Below are positions 7,669 to 16,863 of a DNA stretch of 64,000 bases, one piece after another. The position numbers and the translations under genes are program-made. The notes under the pieces are model-generated. The model was not told the DNA's origin, made no database searches, and saw only the letters and a program-made list of their open reading frames with translations. Numbering within the stretch: the stretch's first letter is position 1; the number at the start of each line of letters is the position of its first letter. Origin of the DNA: an uncultured Bacteroidales bacterium (lineage in GTDB: Bacteria; Bacteroidota; Bacteroidia; Bacteroidales; F082); NCBI GenBank assembly GCA_900315175.1, contig OMYA01000007.1, forward strand, positions 124,001 to 188,000, in the 5' to 3' direction.

Positions 7669-10600
7669 ATGAAGAGGATTGTTGTTTTCATAATAGCATT
7701 AGCTATATCATTGAGTGTCAACGCTCAAGACTACCAAAAACTCTGGAAAGAATTTGATGAGAATATCGAAAATCTCCTTCCGGAATCGGCAGGGATAGTC
7801 TTAGATAAGATTGAAAAGAAGGCGTTGAAAGAGAAAAACGACGTGCAAATCTTGAAAATGATGGCAGCAAAATGCGAGCTTTTCACCATGTCAGCTGAAT
7901 ATCCATGGGACACCATCAACAACTATTGCAAAGCGTATCTACCTAAGCTCTCGAAAACATCGCAAGTATTAGTAAATGTTGAACTTGCAAAAAACAACCA
8001 TAACTACGAAACTGTGTTGAATTACGTTGACGACGACTTTATAAAAGCCGTCTCAATGAAAGATTATGCGGCTCTTTTTAAAGATTTCGACCATGAACTC
8101 GAGCCGACACTATATGATTATGTGCTGAACAGTCTTATCAAGAATTGCTATTCTTGCGAAGACAAAGACAAATTATACCAAAATCTACTCAATTTTGACC
8201 TTGAAAACGGATATATAAAGGCTTATTATAACAATCGTATCAATCATTGGGGCGAAACTTTTCTTGACGAAGACGGTTTCAAGGAATTTGAAAAACTCGC
8301 GAATGAATGTCCTGATAAAGAATTAGTTGCAAAGATAAGAGTTTATCAGATAATATATCTTACAACTATTGATTGGGGACACAAACCTGATTATTTGTTG
8401 GCAAAACAATATTGTGAAGAGGTGATGGATTTGGTCGACACAGAGCATCAATATTATAAGCTTGCCGTAGAGGCGTTACAACACATCGAGCAAAAAACGA
8501 TAAGAGTCACGATGCAAAACGCTTTTGTGCCAAACACTTACATTCCGGTTGCCCTGACTTATCGGAATACGACAAATCCGTCATATAAAATATTTAAGGT
8601 ATCAGCAAAAGAGTATGAAAAACTGGTACGAATGTACGACAAAGAGTTCCTTAACGCATTGTTTGCCAATCAGATAGCTATGGAAACCACCATTTCTTTG
8701 CCTGAGGAAACCGACTATAACGAGCATTCGACGCTCATCGCTCTGCCTCCATTGGAAAAAGGTTTCTATTACACGGTTTTCTCAACAACTGACAGATTCG
8801 ACAACCTCGATGATATGGTTTTCATGGCATTTCAGGTGACCAATTTAAGCTATTTCTACTCGGAAAGCGAGGGTGTGGTAACAATGCACATCGTTGACCG
8901 TGAGACTGGATTGCCTAGAAAGGGAGTCACCGCAGATTTTGCAAGACAAATATATGATTATTCTGCAAGAGATAATATATTAGAAAATATCGGCTCAGCT
9001 GTCAGTGACAAAAAAGGACTTTGCGCCACCACGCTCGATTTGGACTACAACACTTATGTAAAATTATATCATGAAGGCGACACTATGCTTTCAGTTAAAC
9101 CTGATAGATTTTATAGCGAAAAAAGTACTGAAAAACCTGTCATAAAAACGAATTTTTACACTGACCGTGCCATTTATCGTCCAGGTCAGACAGTGCAGTT
9201 TAAGGGTATTGTCTATCAGCAAACCGGCAACAAACAAGAACTACTTACAGATTTTGAGACAACGGTTAGTATGTATAGCAACTACCACCTTTTTGACAGT
9301 TTGAATCTTATTTCTGACGAATTTGGTTCTATTTCAGGAAGTTTTATTATTCCAAACGATGTATTAAACGGTAGGTTCTGTATCACAAACGATTATGGTT
9401 CACATAATATCGTGGTCGAGGAGTACAAACGCCCAACTTTTGAAGTGACTTTCAACGCACCTGAACAAGAATATAAAATCGGTGACAGCGTGACAGTTAC
9501 GGGCATAGTTATGGCTCTTTCGGGCTTCGGTCTCGACAATGTGAAGTATTCATACACTGTTTCCCGACAGTATAAATTCCCATGGAGAAGACAGGGATGG
9601 GGTGTCGTGGCACAGAAATTAGACAAGACAATCGCTTCGGGAGAAGGTCAAACCGCCAACGACGGAAGCTTTACCATTGATTTTCAATTGCTTCCGAACG
9701 ATGAAATAGAAAAATACGAGCGACCTTTTTATACATATTTAATAGAGGTGACGGCGACAAACGCGCAGGGCGAGTCGCAAGCTGGAGCATACACGGTGGT
9801 GGCTGCATACAATAAATACAGCATCAGCTTAACAAAAAACGGTGAGTCGATTGACATTGCAGATTTGAAAAACCTCGATGTGACGGTTACTAACATTGTG
9901 GGCAAGCCGGCAAATACAAATATCGAATATAAGATATTTAAATTCAACGATTTAGATAGATTTGAGAGATATCTTGAAGACTTTGACCGACAGATTTTAA
10001 GCGATGAGCAACTTGCGGAATATTTCCCGAATTACGATTACTATGCAGACAAGCATCTCAGCAAAGACCTTGTATGTCAAGGTGTTATAAATGTTGATGG
10101 CAGTGCCAAACTTCTGCCTGAAGACTTGAAGTTAAACCCTGCCAATTACCTCATCGAGCTGCAATCGGTTGACGACACGCTTTCAAGCATTTCGAAGGAA
10201 TATCTGGTTTACAACCTGAAATCAAAGAAAATGCCAAGTAAATCGATGTATTGGGCGCACGTCGACAAGACAACGGCACACAAAGGAGAGACCGTCAATT
10301 TTTATGTAGGCTCGTCATTGGAAAACGCCTCAGCGATAATACTGGTGTCGTCAGGCGACAAGATCCTGAAGATGAAGCGAGTCAAGTTGAATAACAACGT
10401 TTACAAGTTCTCCTATAAAATCAAGGACCTTGACCTGGGATATGTTCATTTTACAATGAGGATTGTGAAACACAATCGTGAAATGAGTGTCTCAAAAAGA
10501 GTTGAAATACCTTTCGACAACAAGAAGCTGGACATCACTTTGAACACTGAGCGTAACAAGATGCTGCCAGGTGAAACGGAGACATGGAGCGTGACGATTA

Positions 10601-13146
10601 AGGATTACAAAAACAAACCCGTCGTCGCCTCTCTGATGGCTGGAATGTACGACGCTTCACTTGACAAATTCACCGCTAATCTCTGGTACGCAAATAACAA
10701 CTGGGATTTCAACAACATTCCTGTCAATTATTATAGAAGCGGATTAACGTATGCCGACTATACTTTCATGACAAAAAGCGATAGAAGCAAAGAATCGTAT
10801 CTCAGTTCATATTTCTATTGGGATTATTTAAAAAATAAAACCTATTCCGATAACACTTTACTGCCATATCTGGAAGGACGGGCAGGATCTGGTGCTATTC
10901 TTGATGCCGTATCAACCGCAAATTATGATGGGAAAGAATATGAAATTACAGAAGAAGCTGTCTATTGTAAAACAGAAACCAATCAAAGGTCATTTGTCCG
11001 TGATTCTGAAATAGTAAAAAAACAAGAAAATCAGCCAGCCAAAATCCGTAAAGACTTCAACGAGACAGCATTCTTCTACCCTGATTTGCGCACTGACAAA
11101 AATGGCGATGTGTCATTCACTTTCACCATGCCTGACGCGTTAACTCGTTGGAACTTAAAGCTTTTGGCTTACTCAAAAGATTTGAAAGTTGGAAATTATG
11201 AAACAACCGTCGTAACCCAACAGCCGCTGATGATAATGGCCGATATGCCAAGGTTCGTTTACGACGAAGACACCTTGTGGATTGCCGCCAACGTCATAAA
11301 TCTATCGGATGAAACGCTTACACCGACCGCAAAACTCGAGGTTTTTGACGAAAACAATAATCCGATAAAATTGATTTTATCAGACAATAATATAAATATG
11401 GAACCGATTGCAGCCGGTCGCAGCCAGAGTGTGCGCTGGAAGGTGGCGATGCAAAAAGACCTTAACCCCCTGACTTTCAGATTCTCAGCAATCACTGACG
11501 GTTTCAGCGACGCCGAGCAACATCTGCTTCCTGTGTTGAGCACCGACATATTCCTCACGCAGACTTATTCCTTGACCGTCGAGGCGAACACCTTGAAAGA
11601 ATACGATTTCAACATCGGCAACGAGGGCGAGAGAAATCATGATGTCAAGTTGGATTTCAATACAAATCCTGTGTTTTATGTGGTTCAGGCTCTGCCTTAT
11701 ATCGCTGAAGGCGACGAGAAATACGCGACGACAGCATTCAACAGGTATTTTGTCAACAAAATGGCGCAAGAAATCGTCACAAGCAACCCAAATATCGAGG
11801 AAATGCTGGCAGAACACGAAGGCGACACCTTGTCGGAGCTGCAGAAAAACGAAGATGTGAAGGCTATATTAATAAAGGAGACCCCATGGGTCCTCAACGC
11901 CAAAAACGAAGCCCAGCAACGAACAAGCATATCAAAACTCTTTGATAATGATGCCATTAGCAAAAACATCGCATCAGCTATGGATATCCTTGGAAAGAGA
12001 CAGACCGTCAACGGAGGCTGGCCGTGGATTGAAGGAATGCCCGAAAGTACATATATCACACAATATATTCTGTGCGGACTCGGCCGTCTCGGAAATGACT
12101 CGGAAATGGCTGAGAAAGCCTTCCATTTCATTGAAAATGAAGTAGTTGAAAAATACAACAAACTCGATACTCAGAAGAAGAAGACGAATGCAATCTGCGA
12201 CTTCATGACAATGAAGAATTTGTTTGCGATGAGTTATTTCCCTTACGAGACATCAGAAAAGTTTGAGGAAGCCAAAGCATTCTATATCAACAAATTACGC
12301 ACCGACTGGCGTCGTTATGAAGTTGAAGAGCAAGCTTATATCGCACTGATAATGGACAGAAACAACATCAAAGATGTTGCGCGGTTGATTATCAAGTCGT
12401 TACGCGAGCGTGCCATCAAAAACGAGCTTGGGATGTACTGGCGGGACATCAGTATTGAGGCAGAGTCGAGAATTCTGGAGGCATTCAACGAAATCGAGCC
12501 TAAAACCGAAGAGACAGACGCCATGCGCCTGTGGATTTTGACTCAAAAACGCACAAACATGTGGGAGAATGAGCGTGCTTCCGTGGAGGCGGTCTTCGCC
12601 ATCATGAACAGAGGCACCGACTGGACCGCTGAAGATGCCAAAGCCTCAATGATTATTGAAGATGACAGCGTCAAAGTCTTCGTCGACAACCAGTCGAATC
12701 ACGTGGTTTGGGGCGGCTTGTACAGACAATATTTCGTGCCGATTGACAAGGTGCAGAAGCATAACGACGCGATGAAGGTCAAACGTGAGATTATCATGCC
12801 GGAAGACGTGAAAGTAGGCGACAAAGTCACAGTGAAAATCACGTTTGAGAACAGCCAGGACATGGAGTTTGTGTATCTCAAAGACTTGCGCGGCGCATGT
12901 TTCGAGCCGACGGAGCAGCTCTCGAGGTATCATTGGGACGACGGATTATGGTATTACCAAAGCACCACTGACGTTGCGATGGAGTATTTCTTTGAATGGC
13001 TTCCTAAAGGAAAGCACACGGTGTCTTATGAGTTATACGTGACAAAAGACGGCAGTTTCAGTGCCGGTTATTCGCAAATACAGTGCCAGTATGCACCTGA
13101 ATTCGGAGCGTATTCCAGCGGAATCAGAATAACTGTCAACTTATAA
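7669..13146 (+). CDS. Alpha-2-macroglobulin family protein without thioester
   Basis: A very large (1825-residue) secreted protein. MKRIVVFIIALAISLSVNAQ is a Sec signal peptide with no lipobox Cys. The N-terminal ~270 residues are helical. Macroglobulin (MG) beta domains follow: TNFYTDRAIYRPGQTVQFKG (near 500) is the MG2-type bait-region signature, and FYPDLRTDKNGDVSFTFTMP (near 1130) is the A2M core signature. The alpha/alpha-toroid complement-like domain shows GGWPWIEGMPESTYITQYIL. The thioester motif CxEQ is absent; that place reads GDEKYATTAFN. Such proteins are thought to trap proteases or monitor the periplasm. The start was set at 7669, where the signal peptide begins. Confidence 0.85.
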   Translation: MKRIVVFIIALAISLSVNAQDYQKLWKEFDENIENLLPESAGIVLDKIEKKALKEKNDVQILKMMAAKCELFTMSAEYPWDTINNYCKAYLPKLSKTSQVLVNVELAKNNHNYETVLNYVDDDFIKAVSMKDYAALFKDFDHELEPTLYDYVLNSLIKNCYSCEDKDKLYQNLLNFDLENGYIKAYYNNRINHWGETFLDEDGFKEFEKLANECPDKELVAKIRVYQIIYLTTIDWGHKPDYLLAKQYCEEVMDLVDTEHQYYKLAVEALQHIEQKTIRVTMQNAFVPNTYIPVALTYRNTTNPSYKIFKVSAKEYEKLVRMYDKEFLNALFANQIAMETTISLPEETDYNEHSTLIALPPLEKGFYYTVFSTTDRFDNLDDMVFMAFQVTNLSYFYSESEGVVTMHIVDRETGLPRKGVTADFARQIYDYSARDNILENIGSAVSDKKGLCATTLDLDYNTYVKLYHEGDTMLSVKPDRFYSEKSTEKPVIKTNFYTDRAIYRPGQTVQFKGIVYQQTGNKQELLTDFETTVSMYSNYHLFDSLNLISDEFGSISGSFIIPNDVLNGRFCITNDYGSHNIVVEEYKRPTFEVTFNAPEQEYKIGDSVTVTGIVMALSGFGLDNVKYSYTVSRQYKFPWRRQGWGVVAQKLDKTIASGEGQTANDGSFTIDFQLLPNDEIEKYERPFYTYLIEVTATNAQGESQAGAYTVVAAYNKYSISLTKNGESIDIADLKNLDVTVTNIVGKPANTNIEYKIFKFNDLDRFERYLEDFDRQILSDEQLAEYFPNYDYYADKHLSKDLVCQGVINVDGSAKLLPEDLKLNPANYLIELQSVDDTLSSISKEYLVYNLKSKKMPSKSMYWAHVDKTTAHKGETVNFYVGSSLENASAIILVSSGDKILKMKRVKLNNNVYKFSYKIKDLDLGYVHFTMRIVKHNREMSVSKRVEIPFDNKKLDITLNTERNKMLPGETETWSVTIKDYKNKPVVASLMAGMYDASLDKFTANLWYANNNWDFNNIPVNYYRSGLTYADYTFMTKSDRSKESYLSSYFYWDYLKNKTYSDNTLLPYLEGRAGSGAILDAVSTANYDGKEYEITEEAVYCKTETNQRSFVRDSEIVKKQENQPAKIRKDFNETAFFYPDLRTDKNGDVSFTFTMPDALTRWNLKLLAYSKDLKVGNYETTVVTQQPLMIMADMPRFVYDEDTLWIAANVINLSDETLTPTAKLEVFDENNNPIKLILSDNNINMEPIAAGRSQSVRWKVAMQKDLNPLTFRFSAITDGFSDAEQHLLPVLSTDIFLTQTYSLTVEANTLKEYDFNIGNEGERNHDVKLDFNTNPVFYVVQALPYIAEGDEKYATTAFNRYFVNKMAQEIVTSNPNIEEMLAEHEGDTLSELQKNEDVKAILIKETPWVLNAKNEAQQRTSISKLFDNDAISKNIASAMDILGKRQTVNGGWPWIEGMPESTYITQYILCGLGRLGNDSEMAEKAFHFIENEVVEKYNKLDTQKKKTNAICDFMTMKNLFAMSYFPYETSEKFEEAKAFYINKLRTDWRRYEVEEQAYIALIMDRNNIKDVARLIIKSLRERAIKNELGMYWRDISIEAESRILEAFNEIEPKTEETDAMRLWILTQKRTNMWENERASVEAVFAIMNRGTDWTAEDAKASMIIEDDSVKVFVDNQSNHVVWGGLYRQYFVPIDKVQKHNDAMKVKREIIMPEDVKVGDKVTVKITFENSQDMEFVYLKDLRGACFEPTEQLSRYHWDDGLWYYQSTTDVAMEYFFEWLPKGKHTVSYELYVTKDGSFSAGYSQIQCQYAPEFGAYSSGIRITVNL

Positions 13147-13172
13147 TTATCAATTGTCAATTATCAATTGTC
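13145..13172. repeat. Heptamer array AATTNTC x4
   Basis: Units AATTATC, AATTGTC, AATTATC, AATTGTC fill the gap between the stop codons of the macroglobulin gene and tsaB. The macroglobulin TAA overlaps the first unit. The same heptamer family lies inside rmlD at 15334-15364. Confidence 0.85.
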
Positions 13173-13174
13173 AA

Positions 13175-13879
13175 CTATTTCAACCCCTTTACCGTTGGTG
13201 TTCCCGGGACGAAATCTTTGAGATAGAACGGCTCGAAATATGCCACGTCAACAAAATCATCATTATTGAATTTTTGTTGTGCAATAGTATTCATATATTT
13301 AGCCGAGCAATAGAAATCTTTGATTACTGTGATATTGGCATCGTTTGCAAAAATTTCTGCGCATTTGTCGGCGCCGTCGCCAAAGAGATATAGATGATGG
13401 TCTTTTTTGAGGTCGGCGAATGAGTTCCCGTCGATGATGACCGCCTCTGTATCCTTTATTTTATTGACGTTTTCGTCGAATATGGCGGCGTAGACCTCCA
13501 TGCGGCGGGCGTCGATGGCAGGAATCAGCAGGAGATTTCTCCACTCGCTGCGCTCGGTCGAAATGACGGCAGAGCCTCCGCAAGCCATAGCTTCGAGTGT
13601 TTCGACGGCAATTAACGGTTTGGAAACAGCGTAGCAGATGCCTTTGGCGGTGCTCACACCGATGCGGAGACCTGTGTAGGAACCCGGTCCCATGCTGACG
13701 GCGACAGCGTCGAGCTGGTTGTAAGAAATACCTGCTTTTTTCATCACCGAATCGATGAAAAGCGTAATCTTTTCTGAGTGGTTCTGGCCTTTAGGATCTT
13801 CCTCGCAAGCCAAAACCTCGCCGTTATGCACCAAAGCCACCGAACATGATGGCGTAGCAGTTTCAAGACAGAGAATCAT
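13175..13879 (-). CDS. tsaB: tRNA threonylcarbamoyladenosine biosynthesis protein TsaB
   Basis: A 234-residue ASKHA-fold protein that partners TsaD and TsaE in forming t6A37 on ANN-decoding tRNAs. Family marks: ILCLETATPSCSVAL, QNHSEKITLFID, MGPGSYTGLRIGVSTAKGI and IDARRMEVYAAIFD. Between LEAMACGG and LLIPAIDARR sits a 12-residue stretch, VISTERSEWRNL. It is read from a 36-bp interspersed element (13532-13567) that has entered the gene without breaking the frame. A strong -7 box lies just upstream on the minus strand (13896-13903). The convergent macroglobulin gene ends 28 nt away. Confidence 0.93.
   Translation of the reverse strand: MILCLETATPSCSVALVHNGEVLACEEDPKGQNHSEKITLFIDSVMKKAGISYNQLDAVAVSMGPGSYTGLRIGVSTAKGICYAVSKPLIAVETLEAMACGGSAVISTERSEWRNLLLIPAIDARRMEVYAAIFDENVNKIKDTEAVIIDGNSFADLKKDHHLYLFGDGADKCAEIFANDANITVIKDFYCSAKYMNTIAQQKFNNDDFVDVAYFEPFYLKDFVPGTPTVKGLK
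13532..13567. repeat. 36-bp interspersed element inside tsaB, copy C
   Basis: Exactly 36 nt, GAGATTTCTCCACTCG...GTCGAAATGAC. It differs at only two positions from the copy in rmlB (15954-15989). tsaB reads its minus strand, giving VISTERSEWRNL, while rmlB reads the plus strand. The length of 12 codons keeps both genes open. Confidence 0.9.
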
Positions 13880-13895
13880 TTCTTTAAAATTTTTG

Positions 13896-13903
13896 CAAAG
13901 ATA
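13896..13903 (-). promoter_or_regulatory. -7 box for tsaB
   Basis: TATCTTTG on the minus strand, 16 nt before the tsaB ATG, matches the Bacteroidetes consensus exactly. The leader would be very short. Confidence 0.7.
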
Positions 13904-13912
13904 TAAAATCTC

Positions 13913-14003
13913 TCGCAGATATCGCAGAAAAACGCAGAATTATTCTCCCATACTTTTCTTCCACAATGATTTAGTTCGCTGACGCTCACCGATTTCGCAG
14001 AAT
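13913..14003. repeat. CGCAGAT / GATTTAGTTCGC repeat element, copy 2
   Basis: CGCAGATAT, CGCAGAAAAA and CGCAGAATT units are followed by ATGATTTAGTTCGCTGACG and CGATTTCGCAGAATCC. The order and core sequences match copy 1 at 7552-7626. A GC-rich hairpin-like stretch (GCCTCGGCGAGCGCAGCGAGGC, about 14032-14053) follows. Confidence 0.55.
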
Positions 14004-14122
14004 CCTTAGTCTTTAGTCGTCAATTAGAGAGCCTCGGCGAGCGCAGCGAGGCGCCAGCTCGATAATGATGACTAAAGACGAAATTATTTCACTTTTTTCT
14101 TTGATAATAATTTTAAAATATG

Positions 14123-14130
14123 TATTTTTG
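14123..14130 (+). promoter_or_regulatory. -7 box for the rml genes
   Basis: TATTTTTG followed by C lies 23 nt before the rmlC ATG. A second TATTTTTG sits only about 4 nt before that ATG and is less likely to be used. Confidence 0.6.
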
Positions 14131-14153
14131 CAAGTTATTTGTGTATTTTTGAA

Positions 14154-14714
14154 ATGGAAGTTATAAAAACTGATATTGAAGGAGTGGTGATCATCGAGCC
14201 GAAAGTGTTTGGTGATGCGAGGGGATATTTTTTTGAGTCGTATTCGCAGCGTGATTTTGAGAAGCTTGGGATAGACAGCGTTTTCGTGCAAGACAACGAG
14301 TCGAAGTCGTGCTATGGCGTGCTGAGAGGCTTGCATTTCCAGATGCCTCCGTTTGCCCAAGCCAAGCTGGTGCGTTGCGTGAGAGGCCGCGTGCTCGACG
14401 TGGCTGTCGATATCCGCAAAGGCTCACCCACTTACGGCAAACACGTGGCTTGCGAGCTGAGCGAGGACAACCACCGCATGTTTTACATCCCACGCGGATT
14501 CGCACACGGATTCTCAGTGTTGAGCGAGACGGCAATCTTCCAGTACAAATGCGACAACTACTACGCTCCACAAAGCGAAGGAGCACTGCAATGGAATGAT
14601 AAAGACCTGAATATCAACTGGTTAATACCAGAAAAAGACGTCATCCTCTCCGAAAAAGACAAACATCACCCCTTGTTTAAAGATTTGGAGTCACCTTTTG
14701 TTTTTGAAAAGTAA
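14154..14714 (+). CDS. rfbC: dTDP-4-dehydrorhamnose 3,5-epimerase
   Basis: A 186-residue RmlC cupin enzyme, third step of dTDP-L-rhamnose synthesis. FGDARGYFFESYSQRDF, VQDNESKSCYGVLRGLHFQ (with the catalytic His), RGRVLDVAVDIRKGSPTYGK and FYIPRGFAHGF are all present in order. The start MEVIKTDIEG is preferred over one five codons upstream because it matches the family and follows the promoter. The gene ends 4 nt before rmlD. The order rmlC-rmlD-rmlB, with no rmlA here, means the glucose-1-phosphate thymidylyltransferase must be elsewhere. Confidence 0.95.
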   Translation: MEVIKTDIEGVVIIEPKVFGDARGYFFESYSQRDFEKLGIDSVFVQDNESKSCYGVLRGLHFQMPPFAQAKLVRCVRGRVLDVAVDIRKGSPTYGKHVACELSEDNHRMFYIPRGFAHGFSVLSETAIFQYKCDNYYAPQSEGALQWNDKDLNINWLIPEKDVILSEKDKHHPLFKDLESPFVFEK

Positions 14715-14718
14715 AAAA

Positions 14719-15603
14719 ATGAATGTATTAGTCACAGGTGCCAACGGACAGCTCGGCCGCGAGATGCGGATAGTTTCCAAAGGAAGCTCCGACCGCTATA
14801 TCTTCACCGACGTGGAAGAGCTCGACATCACGAGTCTTGATGCCATTAGCAAATGTGTAAAAGAAAACGATATAAAAATCATCGTCAACTGTGCGGCATA
14901 CACCAATGTCGACAAGGCAGAAGACGATGAAGCGACGGCGGAACTGCTTAATGCTCAAGCAGTTGAGTATCTGGCGAGAGCCTGCAAAGACAACGACGCG
15001 ACGCTCATCCACATCTCGACAGATTATGTGTTTGGAGGCAACGAGGGCAACACCCCACGCACCGAAGACGAGCCCGTGAACCCGACAGGAGCTTATGGGA
15101 GAACCAAGCTACACGGCGAACAAGCCATAGAGAAGGTCGGCTGCAAACATGTTATCATCAGGACCGCATGGCTTTACAGCGAGTTTGGCAACAATTTCGT
15201 GAAAACGATGCGCAAACTCACAGCCGAGCGCGACAAACTCAACGTCGTTTTCGACCAAATCGGCACCCCTACCTACGCTCTCGACCTGGCAAACGTCATT
15301 TTGAAATTTATTGATAATTTAAAAAACGAAAACAATTCTCAATTATCAATTATCAATTCTCAATCGCACGAAGTGTATCACTTTAGTAATGAGGGAGTTA
15401 TCAGCTGGTACGACTTCGCGAAAGAGATATGCGAGCTGAGCGGCAACACATGCGACATACAGCCATGCCACAGCGACGAGTTCCCGAGCAAGGTCAAGCG
15501 TCCGAGCTATTCAGTCCTCGACAAAACGAAAATTAAAAATAAATTAAATATCACGATTCCGCATTGGAAGGAGTCATTAAAAAAATGCATTGAAAATCTA
15601 TGA
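14719..15603 (+). CDS. rfbD: dTDP-4-dehydrorhamnose reductase
   Basis: A 294-residue RmlD short-chain reductase giving dTDP-L-rhamnose. The NAD(P)-binding LVTGANGQLGRE is at the N-terminus, then VNCAAYTNVDKAE, ISTDYVFGG, the YGRTKLHGE catalytic Tyr-Lys pair and FDQIGTPTYALDLA. Near residue 205 a polar stretch (NSQLSIINSQ) interrupts the usual join between the helix and VYHFSNEG. It is encoded by an AATTNTC heptamer array (15334-15364). The stop overlaps the rmlB start as ATGA, implying translational coupling. Confidence 0.95.
   Translation: MNVLVTGANGQLGREMRIVSKGSSDRYIFTDVEELDITSLDAISKCVKENDIKIIVNCAAYTNVDKAEDDEATAELLNAQAVEYLARACKDNDATLIHISTDYVFGGNEGNTPRTEDEPVNPTGAYGRTKLHGEQAIEKVGCKHVIIRTAWLYSEFGNNFVKTMRKLTAERDKLNVVFDQIGTPTYALDLANVILKFIDNLKNENNSQLSIINSQSHEVYHFSNEGVISWYDFAKEICELSGNTCDIQPCHSDEFPSKVKRPSYSVLDKTKIKNKLNITIPHWKESLKKCIENL
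15334..15364 (+). repeat. Heptamer array AATTNTC inside rmlD
   Basis: AATTCTC, AATTATC, AATTATC, AATTCTC, AAT are translated in frame as part of RmlD. The same units occur in the intergenic gap at 13145-13172, which argues for a mobile or slippage-born repeat rather than selected protein sequence. Confidence 0.85.
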
Positions 15604-16751
15604 AGAACATCATCATCACCGGCGGCGCAGGGTTTATCGGAAGCCACGTAGTAAGACTTTTTGTGAACAAATATCCTGATTATCATATCATTAACGTCGA
15701 CAAGCTGACGTATGCAGGCAACCTTGCGAACCTCAAAGACATTGAAGACAAGCCTAATTATACCTTTGTCAAAGCCGACATCTGCGACTTTGAGACAATC
15801 CTGGGAATCTTCAAGAAATACGACGTCGACGGTGTGATTCATCTCGCAGCCGAGAGCCATGTGGACCGTTCGATCAAGGACCCGTTCACATTCGCACAGA
15901 CCAACGTGATGGGCACGCTCAGCATGTTACAGGCAGCTAAAGCTTATTGGTATGAGATTTCTCCACTCGCTCCGCTCAGTCGAAATGACAGCGAGCGCCG
16001 TTTCTACCACATCTCTACCGACGAGGTTTACGGAGCATTGGAAATGACCGACCCTGAAGGCATTGAGCCTCCGTTCACGACGAAGGCATCGTCAGGGAAG
16101 CACCATCTGGCATACGGAAGCAAGTTCTTCACAGAAGATTTGAAATACATGCCGCACTCACCATATTCGGCATCAAAGGCATCGAGCGACCACTTCGTGA
16201 GAGCGTTCCACGACACCTACGGCATGCCGACCATCGTGACAAACTGCTCGAACAACTACGGTCCGTACCAGTTTCCAGAGAAGCTTATCCCGTTGTTTAT
16301 CAACAATATACGTCATAGAAAGCCATTGCCAGTCTACGGCAAGGGCGAGAACGTGCGCGACTGGTTGTATGTTGAAGACCACGCAAGAGCAATCGACCTC
16401 ATTTTCCATAAGGGAAAGATAGCCGAGACATACAACATCGGCGGCTTCAACGAGTGGAAAAACATAGATATCATTAAGGTTGTCATCAACACTGTCGACC
16501 GTTTGCTCGGCAGAAAAGAGGGCGAGGACATGGACCTCATCACTTTCGTGACAGACCGCGCGGGACACGACATGAGGTATGCCATCGACTCATCGAAACT
16601 GCAGAGAGAACTGGGCTGGGAGCCGAGTCTGCAATTCGAAGAAGGCATTGAGAAGACTGTGAAATGGTATCTTGAAAACCAGGCTTGGATGGATAACATC
16701 ACATCAGGTGAATACGAAAAATATTACGAGTCAATGTATGCCAACAGGTAA
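15600..16751 (+). CDS. rfbB: dTDP-glucose 4,6-dehydratase
   Basis: A 383-residue RmlB extended SDR, which converts dTDP-glucose to dTDP-4-keto-6-deoxyglucose. IITGGAGFIGSHVV binds NAD. HLAAESHVDRSI, HISTDEVYG and the catalytic YSASKASSD follow. Between AAKAYW and FYHISTDEVYG, where family members are compact, lies EISPLAPLSRND. It is encoded by the 36-bp element at 15954-15989. The insertion falls just before a core strand, so it presumably makes a surface loop. The protein is otherwise complete, ending with the typical GVEKTVxWYxxN-like helix. Confidence 0.95.
   Translation: MKNIIITGGAGFIGSHVVRLFVNKYPDYHIINVDKLTYAGNLANLKDIEDKPNYTFVKADICDFETILGIFKKYDVDGVIHLAAESHVDRSIKDPFTFAQTNVMGTLSMLQAAKAYWYEISPLAPLSRNDSERRFYHISTDEVYGALEMTDPEGIEPPFTTKASSGKHHLAYGSKFFTEDLKYMPHSPYSASKASSDHFVRAFHDTYGMPTIVTNCSNNYGPYQFPEKLIPLFINNIRHRKPLPVYGKGENVRDWLYVEDHARAIDLIFHKGKIAETYNIGGFNEWKNIDIIKVVINTVDRLLGRKEGEDMDLITFVTDRAGHDMRYAIDSSKLQRELGWEPSLQFEEGIEKTVKWYLENQAWMDNITSGEYEKYYESMYANR
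15954..15989. repeat. 36-bp interspersed element inside rmlB, copy D
   Basis: The second in-gene copy, 34/36 identical to the one in tsaB. It is read on its plus strand as EISPLAPLSRND. The ends GAGATTTCTCCACTCG and GTCGAAATGAC are invariant between the two. Confidence 0.9.
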
Positions 16752-16863
16752 AACAAATATTAGAACTATGAGGTACAGATATGCGCGTGTTGTTACGCCA
16801 TTTCCGTGATTAAAGGGTTATATTATTGAAAAGCAATAAATTAACTCTTAAAAAATCACAAAA

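Noticed and set aside
15334-15364. CRISPR-like reading of the short tandem arrays
   Set aside because: Units of 7-9 nt without spacers of constant length, and no cas genes, rule out a CRISPR array.
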